A stretch of 6,804 bases of DNA, from positions 1 through 6,804 of the forward strand of contig JBBARC010000076.1 in the NCBI GenBank assembly GCA_040400005.1. Direction: 5' to 3'. The position numbers and the translations under genes were made by a program. Of the stretch, positions 1-6,749 are shown piece by piece (position 1 is the stretch's first letter; each line of letters begins with the position of its first letter). This DNA is from JBBARC01 sp040400005. GTDB taxonomy: Bacteria; Pseudomonadota; Alphaproteobacteria; Acetobacterales; Acetobacteraceae. Below the pieces are notes generated by a model. That model had not been told where the DNA came from and ran no database searches. It saw only the letters and a list, made by a program, of their open reading frames with translations.

Positions 1-7
1 CCTTAAC

Positions 8-49
8 GCCTAGGGGCTTGGGAGTTACCTTTTTCTTCAGAAAAAGAAG
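8..49 (-). repeat. Intergenic repeat, left copy (inverted relative to the right copy)
   Basis: Read on the minus strand, this stretch holds CTTCTTTTTC (49 to 40), an 11-base block (39 to 29), then GTAACTCCCAAGCCCC (28 to 13) and TAGGC. Both outer blocks recur exactly on the plus strand at 6750-6759 and 6760-6775. The left copy starts about 20 bases after the stop codon of the minus-strand gene set, so both copies have the same orientation relative to the gene they follow. The repeat is seen directly; its being a dispersed intergenic family is inference. It could also be a 3' mRNA or termination-associated element. Confidence 0.6.
29..46 (-). terminator. A/T-rich hairpin downstream of the minus-strand gene set
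   Basis: On the minus strand CTTTTTC (46 to 40), loop TGAA and GAAAAAG (35 to 29) form a perfect 7-bp stem with a tetraloop, 23 bases after the VTT gene's stop codon. It is the only clear hairpin after the last gene of the unit, so it may end transcription or protect the mRNA 3' end. No T-run follows the 3' arm (next comes GTAACTCCC) and the stem is weak, so it is not a standard intrinsic terminator. It lies inside the left repeat copy. Confidence 0.35.
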
Positions 50-68
50 AGTCTTGCCTTGCCTTACC

Positions 69-731
69 TTATGCCCCGGGCAAACGCCGCAGCAGCCAGG
101 TGCCCAAGGCGGCGGAGGCGGCGAAGAGGGCTACCCCCAGGCCGAGTTCGACGCCGCGGTTGACGTGCACGCCGCTGCCGGCAAGGGCGAAGACTAGGGT
201 TTGCGGCAGGTAGCCGACCAGGCTTGCGAAGATAAAGGCCGGTGCGGGCACGGCGGATGCGCCTGCCAGCAGGTTGAGGGCCAGGTTATTGCCGACTGGC
301 AGCAGGCGCAGGGTGAGGGTTGCCGAGAACGGGTTGGCGGCGAGCAGGCGATCGCCGCGCGCCAGGGTGCGGCCGACGCGCCCCGTTTCGGCGCGGCGGG
401 CGATGAAGCGGCGTGCCCAATCGCGGGCGACTAGGCGGGCCCAGAAGAAGCTTGCGGCACAGCCGAGGGTTTGGGCGGCCAGGGCCAGGGCGGCGCCGTC
501 GATGGCGCCAAAGCCGTAGCCGGCGGCGAAGCATACGGCTTGGCGGGGAAGGCCGATGGCGGCGAGGGTAGCGCCGGTGGCCACGAACGTTGCGGCATCG
601 CGCGCGGTTGTGCCGCCGCCTGCTGGTTTTAGGCCGAGGTGGGAAAGCCCGGCGCCAATGGCGACCAAGCCTGCCAGTAACAGGGCGGCGCGGGCGTAGC
701 TGGGGAGGTCAACCGGTCGAGCCAAAACCAC
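69..731 (-). CDS. VTT/TVP38/TMEM64-family membrane protein
   Basis: This is an integral inner-membrane protein of the DedA/TVP38 (VTT, formerly SNARE-associated) superfamily, 220 residues, a usual size. A first membrane segment lies at about residues 13-34. The VTT core follows: a glycine-rich AAGYGFGAIDGA stretch (69-80) leading into a hydrophobic helix to about 99, a basic amphipathic linker (101-125), then LRLLPVGNN (141-149), LNLLAG (152-157) and GYLPQTLVFALAGSG (173-187). A last helix spans about 196-214. Family members are implicated in lipid scrambling or membrane homeostasis, but the substrate of bacterial TVP38-like proteins is generally unknown and none is assigned here. The chosen GTG start (729-731) overlaps the end of dut by 23 bases and has a G-rich stretch upstream; a TTG at 723-725 is an alternative. 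It is the last gene of the unit, and its link to its housekeeping neighbours is probably only positional. Confidence 0.85.
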   Translation of the reverse strand: MVLARPVDLPSYARAALLLAGLVAIGAGLSHLGLKPAGGGTTARDAATFVATGATLAAIGLPRQAVCFAAGYGFGAIDGAALALAAQTLGCAASFFWARLVARDWARRFIARRAETGRVGRTLARGDRLLAANPFSATLTLRLLPVGNNLALNLLAGASAVPAPAFIFASLVGYLPQTLVFALAGSGVHVNRGVELGLGVALFAASAALGTWLLRRLPGA

Positions 732-1167
732 CTGCCCCGCGATCGGATGTGACAGTGAAGGCGCCGACCGGTTGCAGCACTGGGCGTAGCACGGGCACGA
801 ACATCATTTGGGCGAACCTGTCGCCGGGGTTGAGCGTAATGGGGGCCAAGCCGCGGTTCCAGGCGCTCACCATGATGGGGCCGGTGTAGTCGGGGTCGAT
901 GAGGCCGACCAGATTGCCGAGCACCAGGCCTTGCTTATGGCCGAGGCCTGATCGAGGTAAAATTAGGGCGGCGATATGGGGGTTGGCGATGTGCATGGCG
1001 AACCCCACCGGGATCAGCGCCGGGGCGGTGCCGGGGTCGATGGTGATTTGCGCGCCGAGGCAGGCGTGCAGATCGATGGCGGCGGCGTGGGTGCTTTGCC
1101 AGTTGGGCAGGCCCCAATCGTGCAGGCGGGGGTCTAGCACGACGACTTCGATTGGTTGATGGGTCAT
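709..1167 (-). CDS. dut: Deoxyuridine 5'-triphosphate nucleotidohydrolase (dUTPase)
   Basis: The enzyme hydrolyses dUTP to dUMP and pyrophosphate, which keeps uracil out of DNA and supplies thymidylate synthase. It is a 152-residue homotrimeric-class dUTPase, about the length of the E. coli enzyme. All five motifs are visible: motif 1 around AAIDLHA (29-35), motif 2 PRSGLG (71-76), motif 3 GLIDPDYTG (88-96) with the expected catalytic Asp91 and uracil-stacking Tyr94, motif 4 PGDRFAQ (115-121), and the P-loop-like motif 5 RGAGGFGSTG (143-152) at the very C-terminus. Motif 1 has Ala where Gly is usual. The ATG start at 1165-1167 is preferred over an in-frame TTG at 1171-1173 because AAGG at 1177-1180 is well placed for it. 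The ATG follows the kinase stop codon by two bases, which suggests translational coupling. Confidence 0.96.
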   Translation of the reverse strand: MTHQPIEVVVLDPRLHDWGLPNWQSTHAAAIDLHACLGAQITIDPGTAPALIPVGFAMHIANPHIAALILPRSGLGHKQGLVLGNLVGLIDPDYTGPIMVSAWNRGLAPITLNPGDRFAQMMFVPVLRPVLQPVGAFTVTSDRGAGGFGSTG

Positions 1168-1169
1168 GC

Positions 1170-3893
1170 TCAAACGCCTTGCTCAGCAGGGTTGGGTAAA
1201 GGATTATCGGTGGCCGTAGCGGGGCGCGTGAGTGCGGCGGTCAGCGTTGCCACCAGTTGCACCGCGCGGAACGGTTTGAACAGGGTGGCGACCACCGCCG
1301 GCGGCACCGTATCGATGGCCGCCGCCGTGTAGCCGGTCATCAGCACCATCGGCAAACCCGCGTACTGTGTATCGATATGGCGGGCCAGTTCCAACCCGGT
1401 CATGCCCGGCATGGTGAGATCGGCCAGCACAATATCCAGTTTTTGGGCGGCAAGCACGGCAAGCGCGGCATCGCCACCATCGGCTTCGGTGACCGCAGCA
1501 CCCATGGCGGCCAGAATATCGCGGGCCACTTCGCGCACATCGGCATCATCATCGACCAGCAACACGCGCACACCATCTAGCGCGCGGGGCTGCGGAGCGG
1601 CGGGGCGCGCAATGGCGGGGGCGGGGGCGGCACTACGCGCCGGGCGCAGATAGATGTGTACCACCGTGCCGTTACCAGGGGTGCTATCAATGGCGACACC
1701 GCCGCCCAATTGCTGTGCCACGCCCAACACTTGCGGCAGGCCCAAACCGGTGCCGCGGCCGATTTCTTTGGTGGTGAAGAACGGCTCGAACACGCGGGCC
1801 AGCACATCGGCGGTCATGCCGGTGCCGTTATCGCGCACCGATAGATCGACATAATCGCCGGCCGGCGGATCTTCTGCCCGCCGTGGCTGGGTAAGTGTGG
1901 CGTTGGCGGTGCCGATAATCAGTTGCCCGCCATCGGGCATGGCATCGCGCGCGTTGATCGCTAGGTTGAGCAACACTAGTTCCAACTGGGCCGGATCGGC
2001 CACGGCGATGGCGCCATCTTGTGCCAGGCTGGTGCTGATGGCGATGCCACGGCCGATGGTGCTGGCGAGCAATTCGGTCATGCCGTTGATCAGCGCGTTG
2101 ATATCCACGGATTGGGTTTGCAGATGCTGACGCCGCGAAAAGGCGAGCAACTGGCGGGTGAGCCGGGCGCCACGATCAGCGGCGCGGCCGGCACTTTCTA
2201 GCAACACGGTGGCCCGCCCGGCTGGCACGCTGGAGGCCAGCAGATCGAGGCAGCCGGTAATTGCCATCAGCAAATTGTTAAATTCGTGGGCAACACCACC
2301 GGTGAGCTGGCCGACCGCTTCCAGTCGTTGCGCCCGCCTGCGGGATTCTTCGGCAATTAACTGCGCCGAGACATCGTGAAATGCCACCACGGAAAGTGCC
2401 ACCTGGCCGTTACGATCATATACTGGTGCTGCGGTGACTTCGATATCGATGGTGCCACCATCGCGCAGCTCGGCTTGTATCACTTGGCGTTCAATCAACG
2501 TGCCGCTGCGGGCCACGGCACCGGGCGACAGGCTGCGCGGCACCACCACACCGTTGCGGCGCATGGTGGGGATGGTGGAAATATCAAATGGCCCGTCGCC
2601 CACGCGCAACAAACGGCGCGCTTCGGGGTTGGCGTAGGCGACGGTATCATCGAGCCGGTTGACCAGCACGCCAAATGGCATGTTATCCAAAATCAAGCCC
2701 AGCTGGGCACGCTGTTCTTCCAGTGCTTGGTTGGCATCAGCCAATTCGGCGGTGCGTTCGCTGACGCGGGCGGCAAGGGTTGCGTTGAGGTCTGCCATGC
2801 TGGCGCGGCGTTCGCGCAAGGCGCCGGCGGCAATGCGCATGGCGCTGGCGACATCATCGGCTTCGGCAAGCCCAGCCGGCACGGGCAGCAAATAATCGGT
2901 TTCGCCCAGGTGGCGGGCAGCGTTGGCCAGGGCTTCGATGGGCTGGGTGATGCTCCGGGCGGCGCTGATGGCCACCAGCACACCGACGCCCAAAAGTGTT
3001 AAACCGAACAGAATAATAAACACTAGGCCGCGCCGGGCGTTAGCGGCAAATTGCGCGCGCGGCGCTGCTGTTGTTACAATCCACGCGGTATTAGCCGATC
3101 GTGTATAGGCCATCACCGATGGCTGCTGGCCCAGAACACCCGCACGCATGCCGCCAGGTGCGCCGAGCACGGCGGCGCGGGTTGGCGCATCCAGCGGCGC
3201 GCCAACCGCCAGGTCGGGGTCGTGCTGCACGGCGACAACGGCTGCCAAGGGGTCTAGAATCGCTGCCGCCCATCCGGCCGGTAACACCTGCTGGGCGAGT
3301 AGGTTTTGCATGGCGGCGGCGGGAAAAACCAGAATCAGGTCGAGTTCGTGCGCGCCACGCGGGGCCAGGGGCAACACCACCTGCACTGCCAACTCGCCGC
3401 TATCTGGCCGGCGCACCAGGTTGGAGACAAACGCGTGGCCCGGCACTTCGCGGTCCCAAAAAGGCGGCGGTGGTTCATCGGCCAAGTCTGCATCTTCTGA
3501 CACCGATGTGTTGATCATTTGGCGCCCATCGCGGCGCAGCAGCACCAGATGCCCGCCGAGCACCGCGGTGGAACGCGCCAGTTTGCCAAACGATTGCAAA
3601 TCGCCGCGCGCCAGATCGCCGGTTTCTGCAAGCGTACGCAGCAGGAGTTCGGCTTGCAGAAATTGGCGGTCCACCTCCAACCCAATTAAGCTTGCGGTGT
3701 CGCGCAAGGCCGATTCGGCGTAGTCGCGTTCGGTGTCGTAGGTTCGTAAAATTAACAACGCCGATAGCGCGATGCCCGGCAGCAACAGCAAAATTGCCAG
3801 GCTGACCAGGCGCGCACGCACGGTGGTGACGGCGCGCGACCAGCCTGGTTGGGGCTGGGTATCAGGCAAGTGTACGCGCCGTGCGCTGGGCAA
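1170..3893 (-). CDS. Hybrid sensor histidine kinase (periplasmic sensor, HAMP, PAS, HisKA, HATPase_c, receiver)
   Basis: This is a 907-residue membrane-bound hybrid sensor kinase. A short basic N-terminus leads to membrane helix 1 (about 29-50), a periplasmic region of some 235 residues resembling a Cache-type sensor (about 51-287), and helix 2 (about 289-311). Then come a HAMP linker (about 312-365), a coiled coil (about 360-400) and a PAS domain (about 395-512). The HisKA H-box VAHEFNN holds the expected phospho-acceptor His536. The ATP-binding domain shows N-box Asn643/Asn647, DNGTG (688-692), FEPFFTTK (702-709) and GRGTGLGL (712-719). A Pro/Ala linker (about 751-771) joins a receiver (about 775-888) with acidic residues Asp781/Asp782, phospho-acceptor Asp825, Thr853 and Lys873. 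There is no HPt or output domain and no response regulator nearby, so its target is unlinked and its ligand unknown. The start is uncertain: TTG 3891-3893 is the longest option and overlaps coaBC by 32 bases; TTG 3867-3869 or GTG 3819-3821 are alternatives, none with a strong ribosome binding site. Confidence 0.93.
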   Translation of the reverse strand: MPSARRVHLPDTQPQPGWSRAVTTVRARLVSLAILLLLPGIALSALLILRTYDTERDYAESALRDTASLIGLEVDRQFLQAELLLRTLAETGDLARGDLQSFGKLARSTAVLGGHLVLLRRDGRQMINTSVSEDADLADEPPPPFWDREVPGHAFVSNLVRRPDSGELAVQVVLPLAPRGAHELDLILVFPAAAMQNLLAQQVLPAGWAAAILDPLAAVVAVQHDPDLAVGAPLDAPTRAAVLGAPGGMRAGVLGQQPSVMAYTRSANTAWIVTTAAPRAQFAANARRGLVFIILFGLTLLGVGVLVAISAARSITQPIEALANAARHLGETDYLLPVPAGLAEADDVASAMRIAAGALRERRASMADLNATLAARVSERTAELADANQALEEQRAQLGLILDNMPFGVLVNRLDDTVAYANPEARRLLRVGDGPFDISTIPTMRRNGVVVPRSLSPGAVARSGTLIERQVIQAELRDGGTIDIEVTAAPVYDRNGQVALSVVAFHDVSAQLIAEESRRRAQRLEAVGQLTGGVAHEFNNLLMAITGCLDLLASSVPAGRATVLLESAGRAADRGARLTRQLLAFSRRQHLQTQSVDINALINGMTELLASTIGRGIAISTSLAQDGAIAVADPAQLELVLLNLAINARDAMPDGGQLIIGTANATLTQPRRAEDPPAGDYVDLSVRDNGTGMTADVLARVFEPFFTTKEIGRGTGLGLPQVLGVAQQLGGGVAIDSTPGNGTVVHIYLRPARSAAPAPAIARPAAPQPRALDGVRVLLVDDDADVREVARDILAAMGAAVTEADGGDAALAVLAAQKLDIVLADLTMPGMTGLELARHIDTQYAGLPMVLMTGYTAAAIDTVPPAVVATLFKPFRAVQLVATLTAALTRPATATDNPLPNPAEQGV

Positions 3894-5088
3894 GTGCTAC
3901 AGCAATACGCAGGGCAAGGCGGCGGGCAACCTCGGTTTTTTCCAGATCGGGCCAATCTTCGCGGCCCGCTGCATCAAAAATATGCACCTGGTTGCGGGTG
4001 CCGCCCATAATGCCGGTGTGGGGGCTGACATCATTGGCAACGATCCAATCGCAGCCTTTGGCGATGCGTTTTTGGGCGGCGTTGGCCAGCACATCATCGG
4101 TTTCGGCGGCAAACCCCACCACCAGCGTGGGGCGCGGCACATTTTGCGCGATGGCAGCCAAAATATCGGGATTGGCAATGAAGCGCAGCACCGGGGGGCC
4201 CGCCGATTTTTTGAGTTTGGCGGGGGCGGCCTCCACCCCCCAATCGGCGACGGCGGCCGCACACACAGCGGCATCGGCCGGCAACGCCGCCATAACCGCG
4301 GCCAGCATTTGCTGCGCGGTTTCAATGCGGGCGACGTGCACACCGGGCGGGTTGGGCAGTGCCACCGGCCCGCTGATCAACGATACGCGCGCCCCTAATG
4401 CTGCCAACGCACGCGCAATGCCAAAGCCCTGCTGCCCGCTGCTGCGATTGGCGATGACGCGCACCGGGTCGATCGGTTCGTGGGTCGGGCCGGCGGTGAC
4501 CACGATGTGGCGGCCATCCAGGCGCGGCCCATTTGGTGCCGGCATGAGGGCTGCTTGGATCGCGGCCATGATTTCGGCCGGTTCCGCCATGCGGCCCGGC
4601 CCGGTTTCGTGGCAGGCCATTTCACCCAAATTGGGGCCAACCACCGCCACACCGCGGGCGCTAAGCGTTGCCATGTTGGCCACCGTTGCCGGGTGCTGCC
4701 ACATGCGCACATTCATTGCCGGCGCCACCAGCACCGGTTTGTCGGTTGCCAGCAAAATGGTGCTGGCGAGATCTGGCGCCAGGCCTGCCGCTAATTTCGC
4801 CAGCAAATCTGCCGTGGCCGGCGCCACCACCACCAGGTCGGCGGCACGCGAAAGCTCGATATGGCCCATTTCGTGTTCGCTGGTGAGCGAGAAAAGATCG
4901 CCAAACACGGTGTTTTCGGTCAGTGCCTGCAGCGACAGTGGCGTTACAAACTGGGCGCCGGCCTGGGTTAACACCGCCGTTACGCCAAAACTGCCACGGC
5001 GCAGCAAACGCACCAGTTCCAGCGCTTTATAGGCGGCAATGCCACCGCCGATGATCAGCAGTATTTTGGGTGCCGCACCCGCGTTCAC
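3862..5088 (-). CDS. coaBC: Bifunctional phosphopantothenoylcysteine decarboxylase / phosphopantothenate-cysteine ligase
   Basis: This cytoplasmic enzyme catalyses two consecutive steps of coenzyme A synthesis: CTP-dependent ligation of cysteine to 4'-phosphopantothenate (CoaB), then FMN-dependent decarboxylation to 4'-phosphopantetheine (CoaC). It has 408 residues, the normal bacterial length. The N-terminal CoaC half shows a GGGIAAYKA flavin-fold start (15-23), GHIELSRAAD with catalytic His76, VAPATADLLAK (88-98), PAMN with Asn126, and GEMACHETGPGRM with active-site Cys159. These correspond to E. coli His75, Asn125 and Cys158. The CoaB half begins near residue 192 with HIVVTAGPTHEPIDPVR and IANRSSG (213-219), and carries the KLKK lysines (291-294). 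The GTG at 5086-5088 is preferred: GTGA overlaps the ubiE stop by four bases, GGGTGG lies five bases upstream, and the active-site numbering matches the family. An in-frame GTG at 5095-5097 would add three residues. It is the second gene of the unit. Confidence 0.97.
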   Translation of the reverse strand: MNAGAAPKILLIIGGGIAAYKALELVRLLRRGSFGVTAVLTQAGAQFVTPLSLQALTENTVFGDLFSLTSEHEMGHIELSRAADLVVVAPATADLLAKLAAGLAPDLASTILLATDKPVLVAPAMNVRMWQHPATVANMATLSARGVAVVGPNLGEMACHETGPGRMAEPAEIMAAIQAALMPAPNGPRLDGRHIVVTAGPTHEPIDPVRVIANRSSGQQGFGIARALAALGARVSLISGPVALPNPPGVHVARIETAQQMLAAVMAALPADAAVCAAAVADWGVEAAPAKLKKSAGPPVLRFIANPDILAAIAQNVPRPTLVVGFAAETDDVLANAAQKRIAKGCDWIVANDVSPHTGIMGGTRNQVHIFDAAGREDWPDLEKTEVARRLALRIAVALAQRTARTLA

Positions 5089-5870
5089 AAACGCCACCCG
5101 CTGTGAATGGCAACGATGCCGCCCGACAGATTTTGGTGGGTGACGCGCTCTAGCCCCGCCTTGCCCATCATGCCAGCAAGGGTTTCCTGATCAGGAAACA
5201 TTTTTATGCTTTCGGCCAAATACTGGTAACTATCGCGATCGCGCGCGACCATACCGCCGACGAACGGCAGCACATCGAACGACCAGCGATGATAAGCGCC
5301 TTCCAGCACCGCAATCTGCAGCTTGGAAAATTCGAGGCAGAAAAATCGGCCGCCTGGGCGCAACACCCGCCGCACTTCGGCCAGCACGGCAGCTTTATCG
5401 GTGCAGTTGCGCAGGCCAAAGGCGATGGTCACCCGGTCGAGGCTGCGATCTGGCACCGGCAATTTTTCCGCATCCGCCACGGCAAAGCCAATGCCGGCGC
5501 CAAAGCCGCGGCCGATTAACCGGGCCCGCCCGGTGCTCAACATCGCCTCGTTTATATCAGTGGCGATGGCAGGCCCACCGCCCTTGGCCTTCCAGCCAGC
5601 GACAATATCGCCGGTGCCGCTGGCCAGATCGAGCAGCGTCATGTGGGCGGACGGGCGCAGCTGGGTCACAAAAATGCGCTTCCAGATGCGATGAATGCCC
5701 ATCGACATCAGATCGTTCATCACGTCGTAACTGGGCGCCACGCTATCAAACACCGCACGCACCAGCGGTTTCTTGGCCTCTCGCGGCACCGCGCGAAAGC
5801 CGAAATCGGCGGTGCCAGCTGGGCTGGCAAGCGGGGCGGGATTAGTCTGGGGTGCGGGGGTATCGTTCAT
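5085..5870 (-). CDS. ubiE: Ubiquinone/menaquinone biosynthesis C-methyltransferase
   Basis: UbiE transfers a methyl group from S-adenosylmethionine to the quinone ring (demethylmenaquinol, or 2-polyprenyl-6-methoxy-1,4-benzoquinol) in respiratory quinone synthesis. The protein has 261 residues, slightly longer than usual because of a Pro/Ala-rich N-terminal extension (about 4-18). Family signatures are clear: YDVMNDLMSMGIHRIWK (48-64), SAM motif I LLDLASGTGDI (79-89), TDINEAML (104-111), DAEKLP (133-138), FGLRNCTD (151-158), RVLRPGG (168-174), LEFS (179-182), DSYQYLAESI (213-222) and the C-terminal IHSGW. Motif I has Ser where Gly is more common. The ATG start at 5868-5870 is chosen because GAGGG lies six bases upstream; a TTG two codons earlier (5874-5876) is less likely. 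It is the first gene of the minus-strand unit, and ubiB, which often follows it in alphaproteobacteria, is absent. Which quinone is made cannot be told from this protein. Confidence 0.97.
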   Translation of the reverse strand: MNDTPAPQTNPAPLASPAGTADFGFRAVPREAKKPLVRAVFDSVAPSYDVMNDLMSMGIHRIWKRIFVTQLRPSAHMTLLDLASGTGDIVAGWKAKGGGPAIATDINEAMLSTGRARLIGRGFGAGIGFAVADAEKLPVPDRSLDRVTIAFGLRNCTDKAAVLAEVRRVLRPGGRFFCLEFSKLQIAVLEGAYHRWSFDVLPFVGGMVARDRDSYQYLAESIKMFPDQETLAGMMGKAGLERVTHQNLSGGIVAIHSGWRL

Positions 5871-5900
5871 GGCCAACCCTCTATAGCGTCAAAACCTATC
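5871..5900. promoter_or_regulatory. 30-base divergent ubiE/mutM intergenic region
   Basis: This gap separates the start codons of the minus-strand unit and mutM. It holds the ubiE ribosome binding site (GAGGG, 5877-5881 read on the minus strand) and the palindrome CTATAG (5881-5886). On the plus strand TATAGC (5882-5887) could serve as a -10 element for mutM, placing the transcript start a few bases before its ATG. I see no convincing -35 at 16-18 bases for either gene. The ubiE promoter probably extends into the mutM coding region. Promoter placement is inference; the short gap and the ribosome binding site are seen. Confidence 0.4.
5877..5881 (-). promoter_or_regulatory. Ribosome binding site of ubiE (decides the start)
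   Basis: GAGGG on the minus strand lies six bases before the ATG at 5868-5870. It supports that ATG over the TTG at 5874-5876, which the site would almost touch. Confidence 0.65.
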
Positions 5901-6740
5901 ATGCCGGAACTCCCCGAAGTTGAAACCGTGATGCGCGGCCTCAGCGCCGCCCTGACCGGCCGGGTGATCACCCGCGCCGTGCTCAATCGCGGCGATTTAC
6001 GCTTTCCCGCCCCGCCAAACCTGGCGGCCCAACTGACCGGCCGGCGGATCACCGGGTTCCGCCGCCGTGCCAAGTATTTTTTCATGCAGCTTGATGATGC
6101 CAATAGCCTGCTGGTGCATTTGGGCATGTCTGGCCGTTTTCTGATCGCCGAGCGTGGCCGCAACACCGTAACCGCGCACGAACATCTGGTGATCGAAGCC
6201 GAGGGCAATGTGCGCGTGGGCTTTGTTGACCCGCGGCGCTTTGGCTGCCTCGATTTGGTGGCAACGCTGGGGGAAAATACCCACCGCCTGCTGGCAACCC
6301 TCGGCCCCGAGCCGCTATCGGACGATTTTAATGCGGCCACCCTATCGGCGGCGCTCGCCGGCAAAAATACCCCGATCAAAACCGCCTTGCTGGACCAAAC
6401 CGTCGTTGCCGGCTTGGGCAATATCTACGTGAGCGAAGCTTTGTATGCGGCGCAAATCTCGCCGCGCCGCTTGGCCGGCAGCGTTGCCGGCGCACGGGCC
6501 AAGCGCCTGGTGCCGGCGATCAAAGCGGTGCTGACCGCGGCCATCTGCGCTGGCGGGTCATCGTTGCGCGATTACGTGCAACCCGATGGCGAGCTTGGCT
6601 ATTTTCAGCATGCCTGGGCGGTGTACGGCCGCGAAGGCGAAGCCTGCACCACCTGCCCCGGCCCGCCCGCGTGCGCCGGCATTACCCGCATTGTGCAATC
6701 TGGGCGTAGCAGCTTTTTTTGCGCGATCAGGCAAAGATAA
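5901..6740 (+). CDS. mutM: Formamidopyrimidine-DNA glycosylase (Fpg), atypical zinc finger
   Basis: MutM excises 8-oxoguanine and formamidopyrimidines and nicks the abasic site in base excision repair. The protein has 279 residues, a usual length. The start is fixed by the N-terminal MPELPEVET: after Met removal, Pro2 is the catalytic amine and Glu3 the partner acid. Also present are the catalytic Lys58 (RRRAKYF), Met76 in HLGMSGR and Arg112/Phe114 in DPRRFG (the residues that fill the DNA void), and the helix-two-turn-helix sequence GLGNIYVSEAL (171-181). The C-terminal zinc finger is odd. Cysteines are at 249, 252, 258 and 274, but the usual final CPxCQ reads CAIRQ, so the fourth ligand is Arg277, and the first half is expanded (CTTCPGPPAC). 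The rest of the finger (ITRIVQSGRSSFFC) is normal, so the catalytic core looks intact, but the finger may fold weakly or use a different ligand set. No Shine-Dalgarno sequence precedes the ATG. Transcribed away from ubiE. Confidence 0.95.
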   Translation: MPELPEVETVMRGLSAALTGRVITRAVLNRGDLRFPAPPNLAAQLTGRRITGFRRRAKYFFMQLDDANSLLVHLGMSGRFLIAERGRNTVTAHEHLVIEAEGNVRVGFVDPRRFGCLDLVATLGENTHRLLATLGPEPLSDDFNAATLSAALAGKNTPIKTALLDQTVVAGLGNIYVSEALYAAQISPRRLAGSVAGARAKRLVPAIKAVLTAAICAGGSSLRDYVQPDGELGYFQHAWAVYGREGEACTTCPGPPACAGITRIVQSGRSSFFCAIRQR

Positions 6741-6749
6741 GGGTAGAAC

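Noticed and set aside
2376..3002. A 208-codon plus-strand open frame opposite the histidine kinase
   Set aside because: It lies wholly antisense to the HAMP, coiled-coil and PAS region. Its composition (many His, Gly and Gln) reflects the reverse complement of the kinase codons, with no domain or ribosome binding site evident.
3881..5032. A 383-codon plus-strand open frame opposite coaBC
   Set aside because: Its product is Ala/Ser/Thr-rich with no recognisable motif, and it lies antisense to a well-supported coaBC. It is a typical GC-rich shadow frame.
5643..5900. N-terminal extension of mutM back to 5643
   Set aside because: The frame is open, but the extra 86 codons are antisense to ubiE, and Fpg catalysis requires Pro directly after the initiator Met, which fixes the start at 5901.
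6714..6740. A frameshift in the T7 run as the cause of the missing MutM cysteine
   Set aside because: Neither adding nor removing one T restores a C-x2-C ending, and the present frame still gives the normal QR C-terminus followed by a stop. A single-base indel alone does not explain it, although base errors are not excluded.
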